From positions 179,578,437 to 179,642,436 of the forward strand of contig JARYHS010009186.1 in assembly GCA_031002005.1 (NCBI GenBank): 64,000 nt of DNA. Direction: 5' to 3'. The notes beneath the pieces were generated by a model. The model was not told the DNA's origin. It made no database searches and saw only the letters and a program-made list of their open reading frames with translations. Origin of the DNA: Vandiemenella viatica (Eukaryota; Arthropoda; Insecta; Orthoptera; Morabidae). Positions 32,316 to 44,547 of this stretch are shown in pieces. The position numbers and the translations under genes were made by a program. Each line of letters begins with the position of its first letter. The stretch's first letter is position 1.

Positions 32316-32611
32316 TTGATTATACTCAAACATAAAGGTGTATATTTACGAATCCGTTAACACTATAACTATATTCTACTTGAAATGTTTATTCACCTGT
32401 TTATACTGCATCGTTTTTGACAGATAACCTAATACGCACACAGTAAGTTTAAATAAATAACAGGTAAATATGTAGTTAGATACACGTACTTATGACAACT
32501 CTGAGCCTTTGTTGAAGTATAATCACCTTACACCTCAAACTAATAATTTTTTTGGGCCTAGAACAAAAATAGGAAATGTAAACTGACTACCAAAATATAA
32601 AGCTAATCCTG

Positions 32612-32882
32612 GTGTTCAACCCGAAGGATGATCGAACCCTACAGAAGGATGTTTATCCTGATATTAGAGGTAGGGTAACCAGTTCTTTCCTTCTTACCTA
32701 CCAGGTAAGGGAGACATACAGTAAAACGTAGAATATGAACCACGAACGCTTTCTGGTTTACATCACATTACACTGGAAGCTGGGCCAGAGGTGAAGGTCG
32801 GGTAAAGGGCCTATGAAATTCCCCGCGGAGACAGGGATTCGATCTCCAGTCAGACGCCTTAACCATTGCGGCACCAGACGCC
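32612..32882 (-). mobile_element. SINE-C, minus strand
   Basis: Head at the right: AGTCAGACGCCTTAACCATT GCGGCACCAGACGC, with B-box complement GGGATTCGATCTCC at 32834. The body has GGGCCAGAGGTGAAGGTCGG and ACATCACATTACACTGG, shared with the 5.9- and 28.3-kb copies. The left boundary is approximate. Confidence 0.75.
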
Positions 32883-32889
32883 TACCAAC

Positions 32890-34530
32890 AAATAATGAAC
32901 ACTATATTTACTCTTTTCAGTTTAATTCTTTTGTTTTTCAATCTGCTTTTTTGTTTTTAAATACAGCACATCGCGGAGAGGTGTAGGTACAATTATATGA
33001 TTATATGAAACGATTTACTTAGAATTTATGGGGTCATTGACGACAACACATAGCACAGAATACAAACAAGTATCACGCAAGATATATGAGTTAACATACA
33101 TATATATGTTTATATGTGAGATCTAATTGGATAAAAGAAGGGTAATATTGTGTCCGGTGATGAAACGGGCTTCGTTTCTCTATAGCTACTAATTTCCACC
33201 ATAAAAATAGTGCCACGTTCAAGTTGAAGCGGTATCTGTTCGTTTTATTAATAAACAATTACCATTGCACATGATTCAGCGTGAAATCACACAGTGACTA
33301 GATAATACGGGTTACGTTGCAATAGGTTGTTTACGAAGTGTGCTGATGCAACTTCGTAAAAACGAACAGCGGGGGTAATGAAGCGGTCCGCTCGCGGAAG
33401 CTTCATACTTTACAAGCAAGCGTTTGTCGATTGTGAGCAGGAGAGACTATTTCGCAGTGCAACCATCGCGGCACCCTTTGAGTGCAGGTGTTTGGAGATG
33501 GGAAAGGAGATAAGCTGACCGCATTCCTTCAGTGGGGACAGTCCACCCCGTGCCAGCGGTGCGAGAAGTATAGAGCGTGTATGTGCGTGTATCCATGGAA
33601 GGATAGACTATTATTTGATAATAAGTTCAGACAAGTTTTGTTTTTCTTGTTTCATGCTAAAACCCTCGTTTTGAGGAGAAGATAGCAGCTGGCCAGGGAG
33701 ACGCCGTTCGAAAGGATAATCATCGAATGTGTTCCAAAGCAAGTGCTCGTCCAGTGTAATCACAGTGCGACGATTGAAGTTTGTTTTGTGTGTGTTGTGC
33801 ACAGAAATTCCAGAAGAACAGGGCAGCGCTGACTACAATATAGACATCAACTAGATGGTAATTACACAATTTTTATACTCCGACAGAACAAACTAAAAGT
33901 GTAGCGCATTATACCCGAAAGCTAAAACCTGTAGAGAATTGTGTTCTCTGATTTATTTTGAGTTAGTCGGACTTTGTTCATGATCTGTCATTTCATTGTT
34001 TGTTTAATCAATTTTTATTATATAGATTTAATTCTTGTTTTATGTGTTAGTCAATGCAAATCATCTTTTCTTATATTGATGACAATAAATGCAAGTGTCA
34101 ATAGATAAAATTAATATAATTTTCCTTGTAAAAAAACAAATAATTACATTTCTAAATGTTTATTGAAAATTCCGGAAGGACTCCTTCCATGGCGCCCAGG
34201 TAAAATTGAACATGGTATTTTATATATACAAAATTTTAATGATAGAGAGTAATAATAACTGGTGGCAATCCTTACTCCCGGGTACACTACAAAGTGTAAT
34301 AATAAGGATTAGAAGTTATAACTATGGTTCCAACAGATTCAAGTGTTTAAAAGATTAGAAACGGTAATAACGAATTTTCTAGTGAAAAGCATCAAAACAG
34401 TGTTTTGGAAACATTTCATTCTAGTTTAAGGGTGAATATTGAATGTAATCGCTTATTTAAAAGCGTGATGTTAAATCAGTTGAAGTGAAAGCACTCTGAA
34501 AATTAGAGGACACAAAATTCGAATATATGT
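32890..34530. other. Unassigned sequence
   Basis: No gene recognised. The part at about 33360-33640 is GC-richer (GCGGTCCGCTCGCGGAAGC at 33382 is a small palindrome) but has no interpretable frame. Confidence 0.45.
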
Positions 34531-34544
34531 GGGACATTAATGAT

Positions 34545-35125
34545 AAATACAATGAAATACAGTTGTCTCTACATCCACAAGTGTACTCTGCAATTCACAA
34601 AATTGTGGATGGCAGAGTGTGCGATTCACCGAAATTAACTCTGAGCATTCCAATCGCGAATAGGACGAGAGAAGAAAGAACTTATATAATGATCAGTATG
34701 ATACGTAATTTCTATAAAATCTTATCTGTCATGTCTTTGCAACTCAAATAGCTTGCTGGAAGAAGTATTTTGTGACGCCTGTAAATAAAAGGTGTTCCCA
34801 TGTTTACCAATAAATCAAAACGAAACCTACTTGGTATGTGTGCCAGAAAAGCCCAGCCCAGTTTAAGTATCAATTCCGTGACGGTTTCGTAAGTACTGTG
34901 GGAAGTAGTAACAAATCCAATGGTTCGCCTCTCTACTTTCTCTATATAGTATCAGTCAATCCCTTACGTTACGGATCCCAAACGGCAAAACAATAGGCCA
35001 AATGTGTACGTGCCAGGGTTTTGTACGCTTTATGGTTTGTATAAGCGTTACAATTATTAAAAATTCTACCCATGACTCAAAGCCCAGAATTAGTTCTACC
35101 TGCTACCGAAGTTACGTGTAAGTTC
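34545..35125 (-). pseudogene. CR1/jockey-like LINE 3' end with reverse transcriptase remnant
   Basis: On the minus strand at about 35060-34900 I read YKTLARTHLAYCFAVWDP, a stop, then RKGLTD, matching 'Y.TLVRP.LEY.S.VWDPY..GLT..IE.VQRRA' of CR1/jockey-type LINE ORF2. The left part (34555-34640, CTACATCCACAAGTGTACTC) resembles the 3' end of a LINE repeat abundant in insects, whose complement starts with 'CTACATC(T/C)ACA'. Several stops show it is dead. The plus-strand frames across it are artefacts. It covers a 3' portion only, with no catalytic region. Confidence 0.75.
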
Positions 35126-35139
35126 AGGTTCCATTTCAT

Positions 35140-37300
35140 GTTACTTTATAGTGTTACGCACAGATACTTCAGGAATCAACAGTTGTCAATAACTGAACTG
35201 TTTACTTTGTACTGCTGTACACCCCTGAAAGATATTAATAACAAAATTAAGATAATTAATTGTAAATATTCTATCAATTATGTCTATCATTGGGATAGAG
35301 GACGACATAATGATGTCGCATCTGCAGAATAATATCTAAATATAACTAAACATACTTAGAGAAACATGGTTATATGCTAATATTCCTTGAAAATTTGTGA
35401 TGCTGAAACCTTTTGTACCCATTACAGACTAAATTGTGTTACTTTGTGTAAACATTGTGTCATCTTGGAATGCTTACACGAATACGAAATCTCACTAGAA
35501 TTGTTCCAGTATTCTTCTATACATACAACATATTTACTGCTTGATTCATTAAACATTAACCTTCACTTTAATAGCAATAAAGATTTTTCACGGCGTGTCA
35601 TTATCAGCTCTGTCCAATCCATCCTCCATTGTTCCAAAGATCCTTGTCCTCTTCTTGTTTAACGTGTCTTGACGACCTAAATACTTAATAAAAAGCCATA
35701 TTAAACATTAAATTAACATATTTTAAGAGGATTCAAGTCCGTTGCCTTACACTTGCTCACTAAACGTCCTCGATTTTCAAATAATCATTTTAGATTCCCA
35801 AGACCCAAAATGAAATTCTGATCATCCTAAATTATTATGACAGCATATGTTTCGTTATTTCTTAGCAATAATAATATTAACTAATGGGTTGGTGCTCACA
35901 TAAATGTTTCATAATGTTTGTGATACAAACTGATGTCTGACGTTTTTCTTTCTTAATGCAGAATTTCTCATTTTTACTGTGTTGGTTTATTAAATAGTTT
36001 ATATTGTAAAAAATATGTGGTGTTTACAAAGCAACAAAGATCAAGAAATTTCACATATTTGGCATGAAGTGCGATTACGGTGTTAATTTAGAAATTATGT
36101 ACATATTTTCTGACTTAGCACCAATATTTAACAGGCGTATCAATTAAATTCAGATGCGTGTAAGATGCGTATAATTCAGTTGCTTTTCATTTTAAACTAT
36201 TATCTGTAACCTAAACTACGAATCATCCTGTAGAACTACACTTGGAAAATGCAAACAATACTTGTAAGTCAGTTTGCTGGTTCGTAAAAATTGCGGGCCT
36301 AGCACTAGAGTCGAAACGGGGTCCTCTAGATAATCAGCAATGCATCTTAACCACTTCATAATGACGCCATTAGGTAAGCATCTAACAGTGCTTTCAGATT
36401 TTAAAAAAAATCTTGATACCCATTTTTATTTCATGAGATCCAGAAACGCTACATAGTAAACGAAGTGAATAACGCAACTGATTTTCTGTGAAAATTTAAT
36501 TCAGTGTAATTTCAAATAACCATTACGTATAGAAATATAACGCTGTAAAGGAAATCTAAGATCCAATTCATTTTCCTATATCGACACAGCCCAAAATAAA
36601 TACGCTGATTTCACTGCAACTACAGGATTATTAGGAAGAGAGTTTACATACATAAAATCATAATAAGATCGTAATTGTTATGATTGGTAAATTGGAAATT
36701 TTATCTTGTATTAGTATAAATTTACAACGAGGTATATATTTATTATAGTAATTAAAGTGCGTTTGAATTCGGCTGTCTCTTACTCTTTTACATTTCCGCG
36801 TTAAAAAAGTAGAGAGTGAACCTTATCCGTCAGCACAGTATCAACTTCAAAACATAGTAACAAAGGATTCTATATGAGTGTTTAATTTTGCCAGTCCTTG
36901 TTCATTCGATCCTTTATATTTGTCTCTGTAGTGCTTCCGCGTTCAGCTTCGATGAGAGCCCGACGAAAGCTGTTAATCCCAAACCAAACTAATCAACTAA
37001 TTGTATTGAGCGGGATGATACAATCAACGTCACGTGATTATACAGCTCTGAAATCCACATTAACTTTTTTCCAGAGGGATTTTCGGATGTCTATAGTGTG
37101 CATTTCCGTACTTTTGAGCTTATCACTAGAGAATAACAGTTATAAATAAACACACCGAGCAGTTTCATCGAATTAGATGTGCATAGAACCAAAAAAGAGA
37201 ATTTGCCAGTTACCAGAATAAATAGGAAACAAAAAGGAATGAAAAAGTTATGTGTCTATCATAGAATTTTTGTACATGGGATTGAATTGTCCATTCCATT
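35140..37300. other. Unassigned AT-rich sequence
   Basis: About 2.1 kb without recognisable genes. A weak tRNA-head-like string near 36330 (CATCTTAACCACTTC) is not enough to call a SINE. The frames at 35.4-35.66 and 36.9-37.15 kb show no domain. Confidence 0.45.
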
Positions 37301-37305
37301 GTCTA

Positions 37306-37782
37306 TACAGGGTGTTACAAAAAGGTACGGCCAAACTTTCAGGAAACATTCCTCACACACAAACAAAGAAAATATGTTATGTGGACATGTGTCCGGAAAC
37401 GCTTACTTTCCATGTTAGACCTCATTTTATTACTTCTCTCCAAATCACATTAAACATGGAATGGAAAAACACAGCAACAGAACGTACCAGCGTGACTTCA
37501 AACACTTTGTTACAGGAAATGTTCAAAATGTCCTCCGTTAGCGAGGATACATGCATCCACCCTCCGTCGCATGGAATCCCTGATGCGCTGATGCAGCCTT
37601 GGAGAATGGCATATTGTATCACAGCCGTCCACAATACGAGCACGAAGACTAACGAAACTAAAATGATCTCTAACATAGAAAGTAAGCGTTTCCGGACACA
37701 TGTCCACATAACATATTTTCTTTGTTTGTGTGTGAGGAACGTTTCCTGAAAGTTTGGCCGTACCTTTTTGTAACACCCTATA
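37306..37782 (-). mobile_element. Second fold-back mariner-superfamily element
   Basis: Ends TACAGGGTGTTACAAAAAGG (left) and the reverse complement of TATAGGGTGTTACAAAAAGG (right) lie between TA dinucleotides (37304-37305, 37783-37784). The inverted match runs on for about 123 bp on each side (37306-37428 against 37660-37782) with only a few differences, through CGGCCAAACTTTCAGGAAAC and GGACATGTGTCCGGAAACGC. The single-copy middle (37429-37659) holds the transposase C-terminus on the minus strand. This is the same architecture as the 9-kb element, but its end sequences differ. The frames of 95-165 codons across the arms are artefacts of the repeat. Confidence 0.92.
37510..37645 (-). pseudogene. 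Mariner-superfamily transposase, extreme C-terminus
   Basis: Reads DGCDTICHSPRLHQRIRDSM then RRRVDACILANGGHFEHFL and a stop at 37510. Mariner-superfamily transposases commonly end with 'R..I.DS..RR...C....GGHFEHLL'. No catalytic residue is left: this is the last 40 or so codons only. The frame running on to 37830 is derived from the inverted right arm. Confidence 0.75.
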
Positions 37783-37789
37783 TATAATT

Positions 37790-38320
37790 AAGTAAACGTA
37801 AAAGAACATAAAAATAAAACAATTATCCACATATTTAGCCTACAAATTCGTACTAGATAGCCCACCTTGATACGTTGGAAAATGCTGAAGATCCCTATCT
37901 TAACGTGGTCTTTAGTTTACCTTTCAAAAATAATGTAAAGTTTTTGTCGACTGACCAAATTGTGTCGGGTAAATTACGTGAATTTTTATAATTATTGGCT
38001 GACTAGAAAAGTTCATGAAGACTTTAGAATAATAGACAATTTTGATCTAATATAAGATAAACCAGACAAACTTTATAAAACCTAGGTCTATTTTAAAAAT
38101 AATCTGATCCGTAAACCGACCCAGTCAATTATAATCAAGTAATAACAATAAGTCATAAGTTATGTTTGCTCAGTACCACTAAAGCTTTCGTCATTCGATT
38201 TTTATAACTTATCTAGAATATGGCAATTACCTCCTTAATATGAAATCAAATAGTTAAACATAGCCATAACGTAACTGGCGCTCAATTTCATGCATAAGGG
38301 AGTGGGAAAATTTTGTGTAA
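37790..38320. other. Unassigned AT-rich spacer
   Basis: Nothing recognised, apart from a purine-rich AAGGGAGTGGGAAAA about 20 bp before the 1.4-kb repeat. That could be a polypurine tract if the repeat is a 3' long terminal repeat. Confidence 0.4.
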
Positions 38321-38322
38321 GG

Positions 38323-39716
38323 TGTGGTGTGACAGCGTCACCCACAGTGAATAGAATTAAATTATTATTAATTATATTCATAATTCTTTTTATTGTTATA
38401 TTCAAATTTATTAATTATTTAGTCTTGCAACGTGTAATTAATTGTAAATAATGAGGGTTGTCTGGATAGGTTAAATGTATGTTTAAAACCAGGGTGGCCA
38501 AAGGTATATTTTATTGTAAATCAATTTTTCTGTAAACGCATGGCTCAGAAGGGCTGAATATCGAAGGCTAGAAACTGCCATTTCGGCGGTTGAGAGAGGA
38601 ACAATGGAGCAGGCGAGGCGACTCGATGGCGCCGGGACAGCCCGGCTTGAGTCCCGTTCGAAATCTGGCGGTGACCTACCCCCTACCCCGCTACTACCCC
38701 GAAGGCCACGTAGGAAACGCGCGAAGGAGACGGCGAATGCGACGCATGATATTAAACACGTGACGATGGAAATGTGTAGATAGCCAATCCTGAACATTTA
38801 TTGGGGTCTACAATACTAATTCCGTGGAGTTCTTTTACATGTGGCGAGCAACTAGCCGAGGAAGAAGAAGGAGCCATTTTAGACATCACTTCTGTCCAAG
38901 ACGAGCTGATGAACGGACGTGACTTGGGTCCAAGACGAGCTGGTGAATAGACGTGTCAGCCCGGCACGCTCTCTGATGATCATTGTGGTTGATCATTTCT
39001 TGCTTTGGAAAAGCGAGATGTCGAGTGGCATGCTTGCCATTATTTGGAAGTTATGCTAATAACGCGGGCATAGCCGCTTATTTAGCTTCCATTGCTGCAG
39101 TGGCATTGTGTTTGTCGCTCACCATCACGGCGATGATTCTATGGTAATGTACCAGAAACGACGGTCACTATTCAGTGGATTTTAACAGACTTATGTGCCC
39201 TTAAGCGACGCCTGGGTTAAGACTCTGCTCCCGCCACTTAAATTCTGAGCTAGCTGAATTTATATTTCGATTCAATTTTTTCTTAAGCATCTTGCCGTTT
39301 GTTAATTCAATTTTGATGCTTTTCATTCACTTTATACGGCGCCCCCTGGGATTTTCCTTTGTACAGTAAAATGTTAGCTCAATTTGATGGCCTGTGTTGC
39401 CGTGTTATTTCAATGTTAACTTTGCTGTTTTATTACTTGTTTGAGATATTTCATTCAGTTTTGTTTGCTTACTCCGGCGAATTGTAAACGTCAGGTATTG
39501 CTTGTTTTTGGCTGATCTAATTGTGTTTAACGTAACGTTAATTACTACCCGACCTTGTAAGGCCATAAGACTCAATAAATGAGGTTTTATTTTGTGTCTG
39601 AAATTCATGGTTCTAGTTAGTAACCTATTAGATCCCCTTATAGCATCATTATTATATGTATTTTTCCATTTTCAGGAATTATTTTAGATTTTAATAATTC
39701 CCCCCTCCCTTTTTTG
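38323..39716 (+). repeat. 1.4-kb dispersed repeat, LTR-like, copy 1
   Basis: Begins TGTGGTGTGACAGCGTCACC and ends at an oligo-T after CCCCCCTCCC. An inverted copy lies at 51781-53131. The TG start, GC-rich central block (38570-38740), long AT-rich 3' part, and AATAAA (39574) followed by GAGGTTTTATTTTGTG would suit a long terminal repeat left as a solo copy. However, I find neither a closing CA nor a target duplication, so the nature stays open. Frames inside (for example one reading MAVSSLRYSALLSHAFTEKL on the minus strand) are only partly kept in the other copy and are not convincing genes. A 34-bp tandem duplication is specific to this copy. Confidence 0.8.
38895..38957 (+). repeat. 34-bp tandem duplication in copy 1
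   Basis: TCCAAGACGAGCTGATGAAC begins one unit (38895-38928) and TCCAAGACGAGCTGGTGAAT the next (38929-38957). The inverted copy at 52.5 kb has the unit once, so the duplication happened after the copies separated. Confidence 0.85.
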
Positions 39717-39985
39717 GCAACTCACGTTTTCTTAACGGTAGCCAACAAATGGTCTCTTTACAAAGGGTGTCAGAGATTGTAACAAATTATTACTATTCTT
39801 AAATTTTGTGGGTCTGATTCCACATTAGCTGGCAGGTTCCTCTTGCCTTGTAGTACTAACTGTTTCGTTAAGCCACAACACAATAGAAATGGGCAGTAAA
39901 TTGCAAAATTTACGTTTGGTCGTAAAGGTCATGTACATTTGTAATTTTTATCGTCCTTAGATGATTTTTCATTTAAAGGAACACG

Positions 39986-40236
39986 ACCGAGCGTGGTGGT
40001 GTAACGGCTAGCGTTCTGGCCTCGCATTCAGGGGGACGGCGGTTCGAATCCCCGTCCGAGCATCCAGATTTGGGTTTTCCATGGTATCCCAAATCACTCC
40101 AGGAAAATGCCGGGATGTTTCCTTCAAAAGGCCATGCCCGAATTCCTTCCCATTCCTAGCCCCCATCCTTTCCCGTCTCTAAAGACCTCGCTGTTAGAGA
40201 GACGTTAAGCAGATAAAAAAAAATAAAAATAAAGTA
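39986..40236 (+). mobile_element. SINE-B with short target duplication
   Basis: ACCGAGCGTGGTGGTGTAAC head, perfect B-box GGTTCGAATCCCC (40041), full body (TGGGTTTTCCATGGTATCCC, CTTCAAAAGGCCATG) and the 3' end TCGCTGTTAGAGAGACGTTA, followed by an A-rich tail. GAACACGA occurs at 39979-39986 and 40237-40244, overlapping the first base of the element, a likely 7-8 bp duplication. Closest in sequence to the 32.1- and 60.2-kb copies. Confidence 0.92.
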
Positions 40237-40249
40237 GAACACGATGAAT

Positions 40250-41415
40250 ATTTCGAACATTTATCAAGTGTTATTTAAGAAAATTATAAAAAAGAATGCA
40301 AATTTGACTCTTGAGATAGCAACGCCGGTATCAAATTTGGTCTGGTAAAACGAAATTCGCATAAATACCAGATTTATAGTGTTCTTGTAAATATTTAACC
40401 CGAAGTAATACATTATTCCATTAATAGCCATTTGGGAACCTAAAGTAACTTTTCTTTGTGCTATCATTCACTTAGGAAGCAGAAACTTAATATCGCCGCT
40501 GTCTGAATTGTAATGTTAATGGTGTACTTCGAAGAAAGACTGCTAAGGAGAACCGTCTCTCCTTGTATGACGGGCGGCCGCTGTCCAAGCAACTTGCACA
40601 TCGACATTGAGTAAACGGCGCTTGAGGAGTTTGCGAACGGACACGAAATTCCGGCCTAATTAGCTTAATGAGTTCCCCAGTAGCCATGTCATGCCGGAGA
40701 TGATTATAACGATGACAGTGCTATATCGACTACGTTACGGCACCGCTATTTAAAAATGTAACTGACAAACTGAAATGCTTCAATATTTCTGAAAACAGTA
40801 AGAATGCCGCAATATAGTGAAAATGCAGAGGTTGTAGCACAACTATTCAATAGCTTAACACCAATGTAACTACTAGAATAGATAGAGAAAATTGCATAGA
40901 AAGTACAGCATTTAATGGCAAGATAGCTGATAGTAATTTGTTTCAAAGCAGTTTAATACAGAAGTTACCGTAAGTGAGGCTGGCAATGCATATTGTCGAA
41001 AACAATTAAGAAATTTTTGTTTTTATAGGATAGTGAAACGACTCGTATGTAAAAAATAAGTATTAAATATAGGAATGATTCCTGAACCAACTTAACAGAT
41101 TTTATTAAAACTAAGAAATTTTTTTATTTAAAAGTAATCACATTAGCAGTATCTGGAAGTTATTAAATTATTAAACAATGTAATGCCAGTAAGGTTATTT
41201 GTTTATATAGTCCAGTGGTTCTAGAATTTTTTTAAGTTTAATGTTTCGTTCTTTGTCATTAGGACCACATTATAGTCAACGAGAAAGAACTGTTCTAATT
41301 TCCCATTTAAGACACACAGTTGACTATTTATAAAATATTACCTGGTGAAGTAGGGAAACATCTAACAATTTTAACAATGTTATGTTTGACACTGATGTTT
41401 TCTGTTTGTCTCATT
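40250..41415. other. Unassigned, with a GC-richer island
   Basis: No gene recognised. At about 40485-40720 a GC-richer block contains CCTAATTAGCTTAATGAG (40654-40671), a cluster of homeodomain-type TAATTA/TTAATG cores, inside otherwise unique sequence. Possible regulatory DNA, unproven. Confidence 0.35.
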
Positions 41416-41424
41416 CAGTATTAG

Positions 41425-41640
41425 ATCCTGCTTGTTAAGCGAGAGCGTTCAGGTTCTGAGTTCTGGGGTTCTATTCGTGGTACCACCACGCATATTTAGA
41501 TTTTCAGGATTTCCTCATGATTGACGGGATTACCTTTTCATAAAAAGCTCAGATTTTCTCTGGATTGTATGATCTCAATGCAGACAATACACAATATCCC
41601 TCTTAAATAAATAAAACTGAACAGCAGTACATGTAACTAG
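41425..41640 (+). mobile_element. Heavily decayed SINE-B-like element
   Basis: TTAAGCGAGAGCGTTCAGGT and GGGGTTCTATTCGTGGTA hold a damaged B-box. The body ATTTAGATTTTCAGGATTTC then TGACGGGATTACCTTTTC follows the block order of the B family (TTTGGGTTTTCC..., GCCGGGAT.TTCCTTC). It ends in AAATAAATAAAAC. The call rests on order of decayed blocks. Confidence 0.45.
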
Positions 41641-41649
41641 ATAAGTTAT

Positions 41650-44530
41650 TTGCTCATACCACCAACCAAACGTTGTTTGGAAGACGTTTTTCTTACCTAA
41701 TTGTGCCATAATCTCACTTAACAAAAACTTTCGCAAACCACAAAGTTCTCATCAACGAGAGAATTATCATCAAGCTTCATGTATGCCAGAATTCATCGAC
41801 ATGGAATTTTTGTTTCTGTCAAATAGTCTACTTCTGCCACTATATAACGGGGCATAATGCGTAAATCTATCACGTCAAGAAATAAAAAAATAAAAATAGA
41901 AGAAAATAAAACTTCTACACTTCGGTAAACAAGTATTAGAGAACTGAAGACTACATTCTCTTCATGAACTATAGTTTGAAGTTTTACTACTGTGAGTGAA
42001 GAATGAAAACTAGATTTGTATATAAATGAACCAGCATAAGACGGAGAAAATTGTGTGATTGTGTCTGTCTGGCTCGTTTAGAATCTTGTTCGCGCTCTTG
42101 TTGTAACTTCATTCTATGAGCTTCTAACGTACGATTTTACATTGAATAGCTCTATTATAAGCAAATATACATCAGCAAGCTTCGTATGGCACATTTAAAA
42201 AAGAGGTTTTGTAAGATAATTTGTTGCATACATATCCTGAGAGCCACTAATTTTTCTAGCGTTTGATACGACAAGAACAAAATGTTAGGTATGATTGTTT
42301 CAGCTACTAGTATTTCCAAGATAGATATTTGATAGATAAACCTCAGTAAACAGTTCCTTCCAAAACGTTAAAACATAATTTTATCACCCTTGAATAACCA
42401 ACCATCGGATTATGGACAAAAATTTTCATCACAAAATTATGTATATCTTGAGTAATGAATGTCTGGTCGGTAGATCCTTGGAGACGCTGGGATATATTCT
42501 TCCAGAAGAAACGGATATAATTCCTTCCTCCAAGGATTCAGTTCACAAACAGCGAAACGATATGTTACCACCTCCGAAAAACTTTCGTCCTATATAAATA
42601 CGGTTCACTTAGTATATTTTCGCCATGTTTTACGAAGGAAGATTTATGTGTTCCGACACGTCTTCCATCGATTTGCCATGCCACGTCTATAATAAGTTAG
42701 GTAGCTACACTTCAAAAATTGCGGCTGGGCGTTGTGCTGTGAACAATAAGGGATGAAAATACTTCTGTTGATTTTGCCATCAATATGACCCTATGGTGTG
42801 GAATCATAACGATTTGATGAAAGAAAGTTCCTCAAAAGTAATCTTATAATCATCAAATAAAACAAAATCTTCCTAACACACTGATGCTTAAATAATCGAA
42901 CATATAAAATATTTATTAGCTACATCCATTAAACTAGTTTTACATCTGGTAAGTCGAAATTGTTAAAAGAAAATCGGTGTATAAATTGTCTGTGGATTTT
43001 GCAAAACACACCTTTAACAGATAAAAATTTTCTTTCCTCTTTAATATTTTAACTCCATTCATTGCTGAACACATTTAACATGATCTGTTTCCATGGGTAT
43101 GATACCTCTTTATAGGTTTAAACATATATCTCATGTTAATTATATAGCTCCTATTACTATACTTCAACTAAGAACCAGCGATAGTGCACTATACAACCCG
43201 TTGGCGGAAGAATAACTTCTTATTTCGAAACTATTATTAACGTAATTATTAACACCAATCATAAGATGTCTGAGTAATTTACAACCTATTTTTTTTATTA
43301 GTAATGTCTACAGCCAGTACATGTCTGTCTTTATGTTACCTAGCAAAACATTCTGACATTCTGTAGCAAATAATTAAAATTGCTAAGATGATAAAAAGGC
43401 ATAAATAAACAATTAACTAATCTACTTACTTGTGACATATTGTCCTCAGTTCATTTTAGTTGTAGTTTGTGTCGAAGTCTTTCCAATACTATTTTGAATT
43501 CAATACACCTTTCTTTAATAAATTTCATAATTTACTGCAAGAGGTAATACAACAATATTATTGAATTTCGAGTTTTAGCAAAACTTACCTCTTTAAAAGC
43601 TGAACATATGACACAGATGTGCTTAAAAAGAATAATGTAATTGTAACTGGCCTATAATAATCACAAAATGTCACTACTAACCGAGAATAGACGTTATATT
43701 AACGTCATATTAATTTTCGAGAGTAATAGAAGTTTATTCTAGAGTTTCCGTCTGAATTTTGGAAAGTAATATCAAATTTATTTGACTGTTACTCTCCATT
43801 TATCGTATCACGGAGGTCAGAAAAATCTGGGAATCAAAATTGTAGGCTGTAATTGTAGAATTACTATTCATTAAGTTTTTAAATGTATAAATGCATGAGA
43901 TAAACGGAGCTGCTCACCGAACATAGTGTTAGTCTGTAGCCGCAGTTTATCACGCATAAGAGGTCTGCGAAGCTGTTATTCCATTCTCCGTCTTCCTTTA
44001 CACGTCCTCTGGGAGCCCTTACAAGCTGTTAATGCGTTCACTGTGCTGCATGACAGACACTAAATCCCAGGCTTACACGCTGTAGCGCGGTGTTGTATCA
44101 GCAGCGACGGCAGGGGTGGAATCATCCCCAGGAATTTCATTAGACCAACGTCACGCCAACCACCCTGCTGCTTGCGTAAGGATCACTGCCCACTCCAGTA
44201 CTACAATGCTTCCATTCACTATTAACAGGCCATAAACAGTACTATAGAGAGCTTTGCTTTATTCTGATTTAATCCGTGTACTTTTGGTATGGTAATACTT
44301 GCCACCTGAGACTTCCATCCATAAAATTTTAACAGCGTTGAATGGTACGAAGCACATCACAACAGAAATACTTTTCACATTAAAGTTGATAGTGAAATAA
44401 TTCAGAATACCACACTTATCAGTAAGACAGTCACTTCTTCAAATGTTTAATGAGCTAACATCGGCGGTTAAAGCGCTGCATGAAAGTTTCCTTTCATATT
44501 ACGCCTATTTTGAAGGCACTTGAGGTAACA
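41650..44530. other. Unassigned sequence
   Basis: AT-rich without recognisable genes. The part at about 43915-44215 is GC-richer and unrepeated and could be regulatory or exonic, but no frame with a known domain is seen. Confidence 0.4.
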
Positions 44531-44547
44531 GTAATTCTGTTTCCATC

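Noticed and set aside
36290..36365. tRNA-SINE head
   Set aside because: Only a weak TTAACCAC string; no B-box or body.
37252..37830. Frames of 95, 106 and 165 codons
   Set aside because: They run through the inverted arms of a fold-back transposon on both strands. Only the last 40 or so codons on the minus strand resemble transposase.
38483..38797. 104-codon minus-strand frame as a host gene
   Set aside because: It lies in a dispersed repeat; the inverted copy keeps only part of the frame, and no domain is recognisable.
38300..39720. Firm call of a solo LTR
   Set aside because: No terminal CA and no 4-6 bp target duplication at either copy; kept as an LTR-like repeat only.
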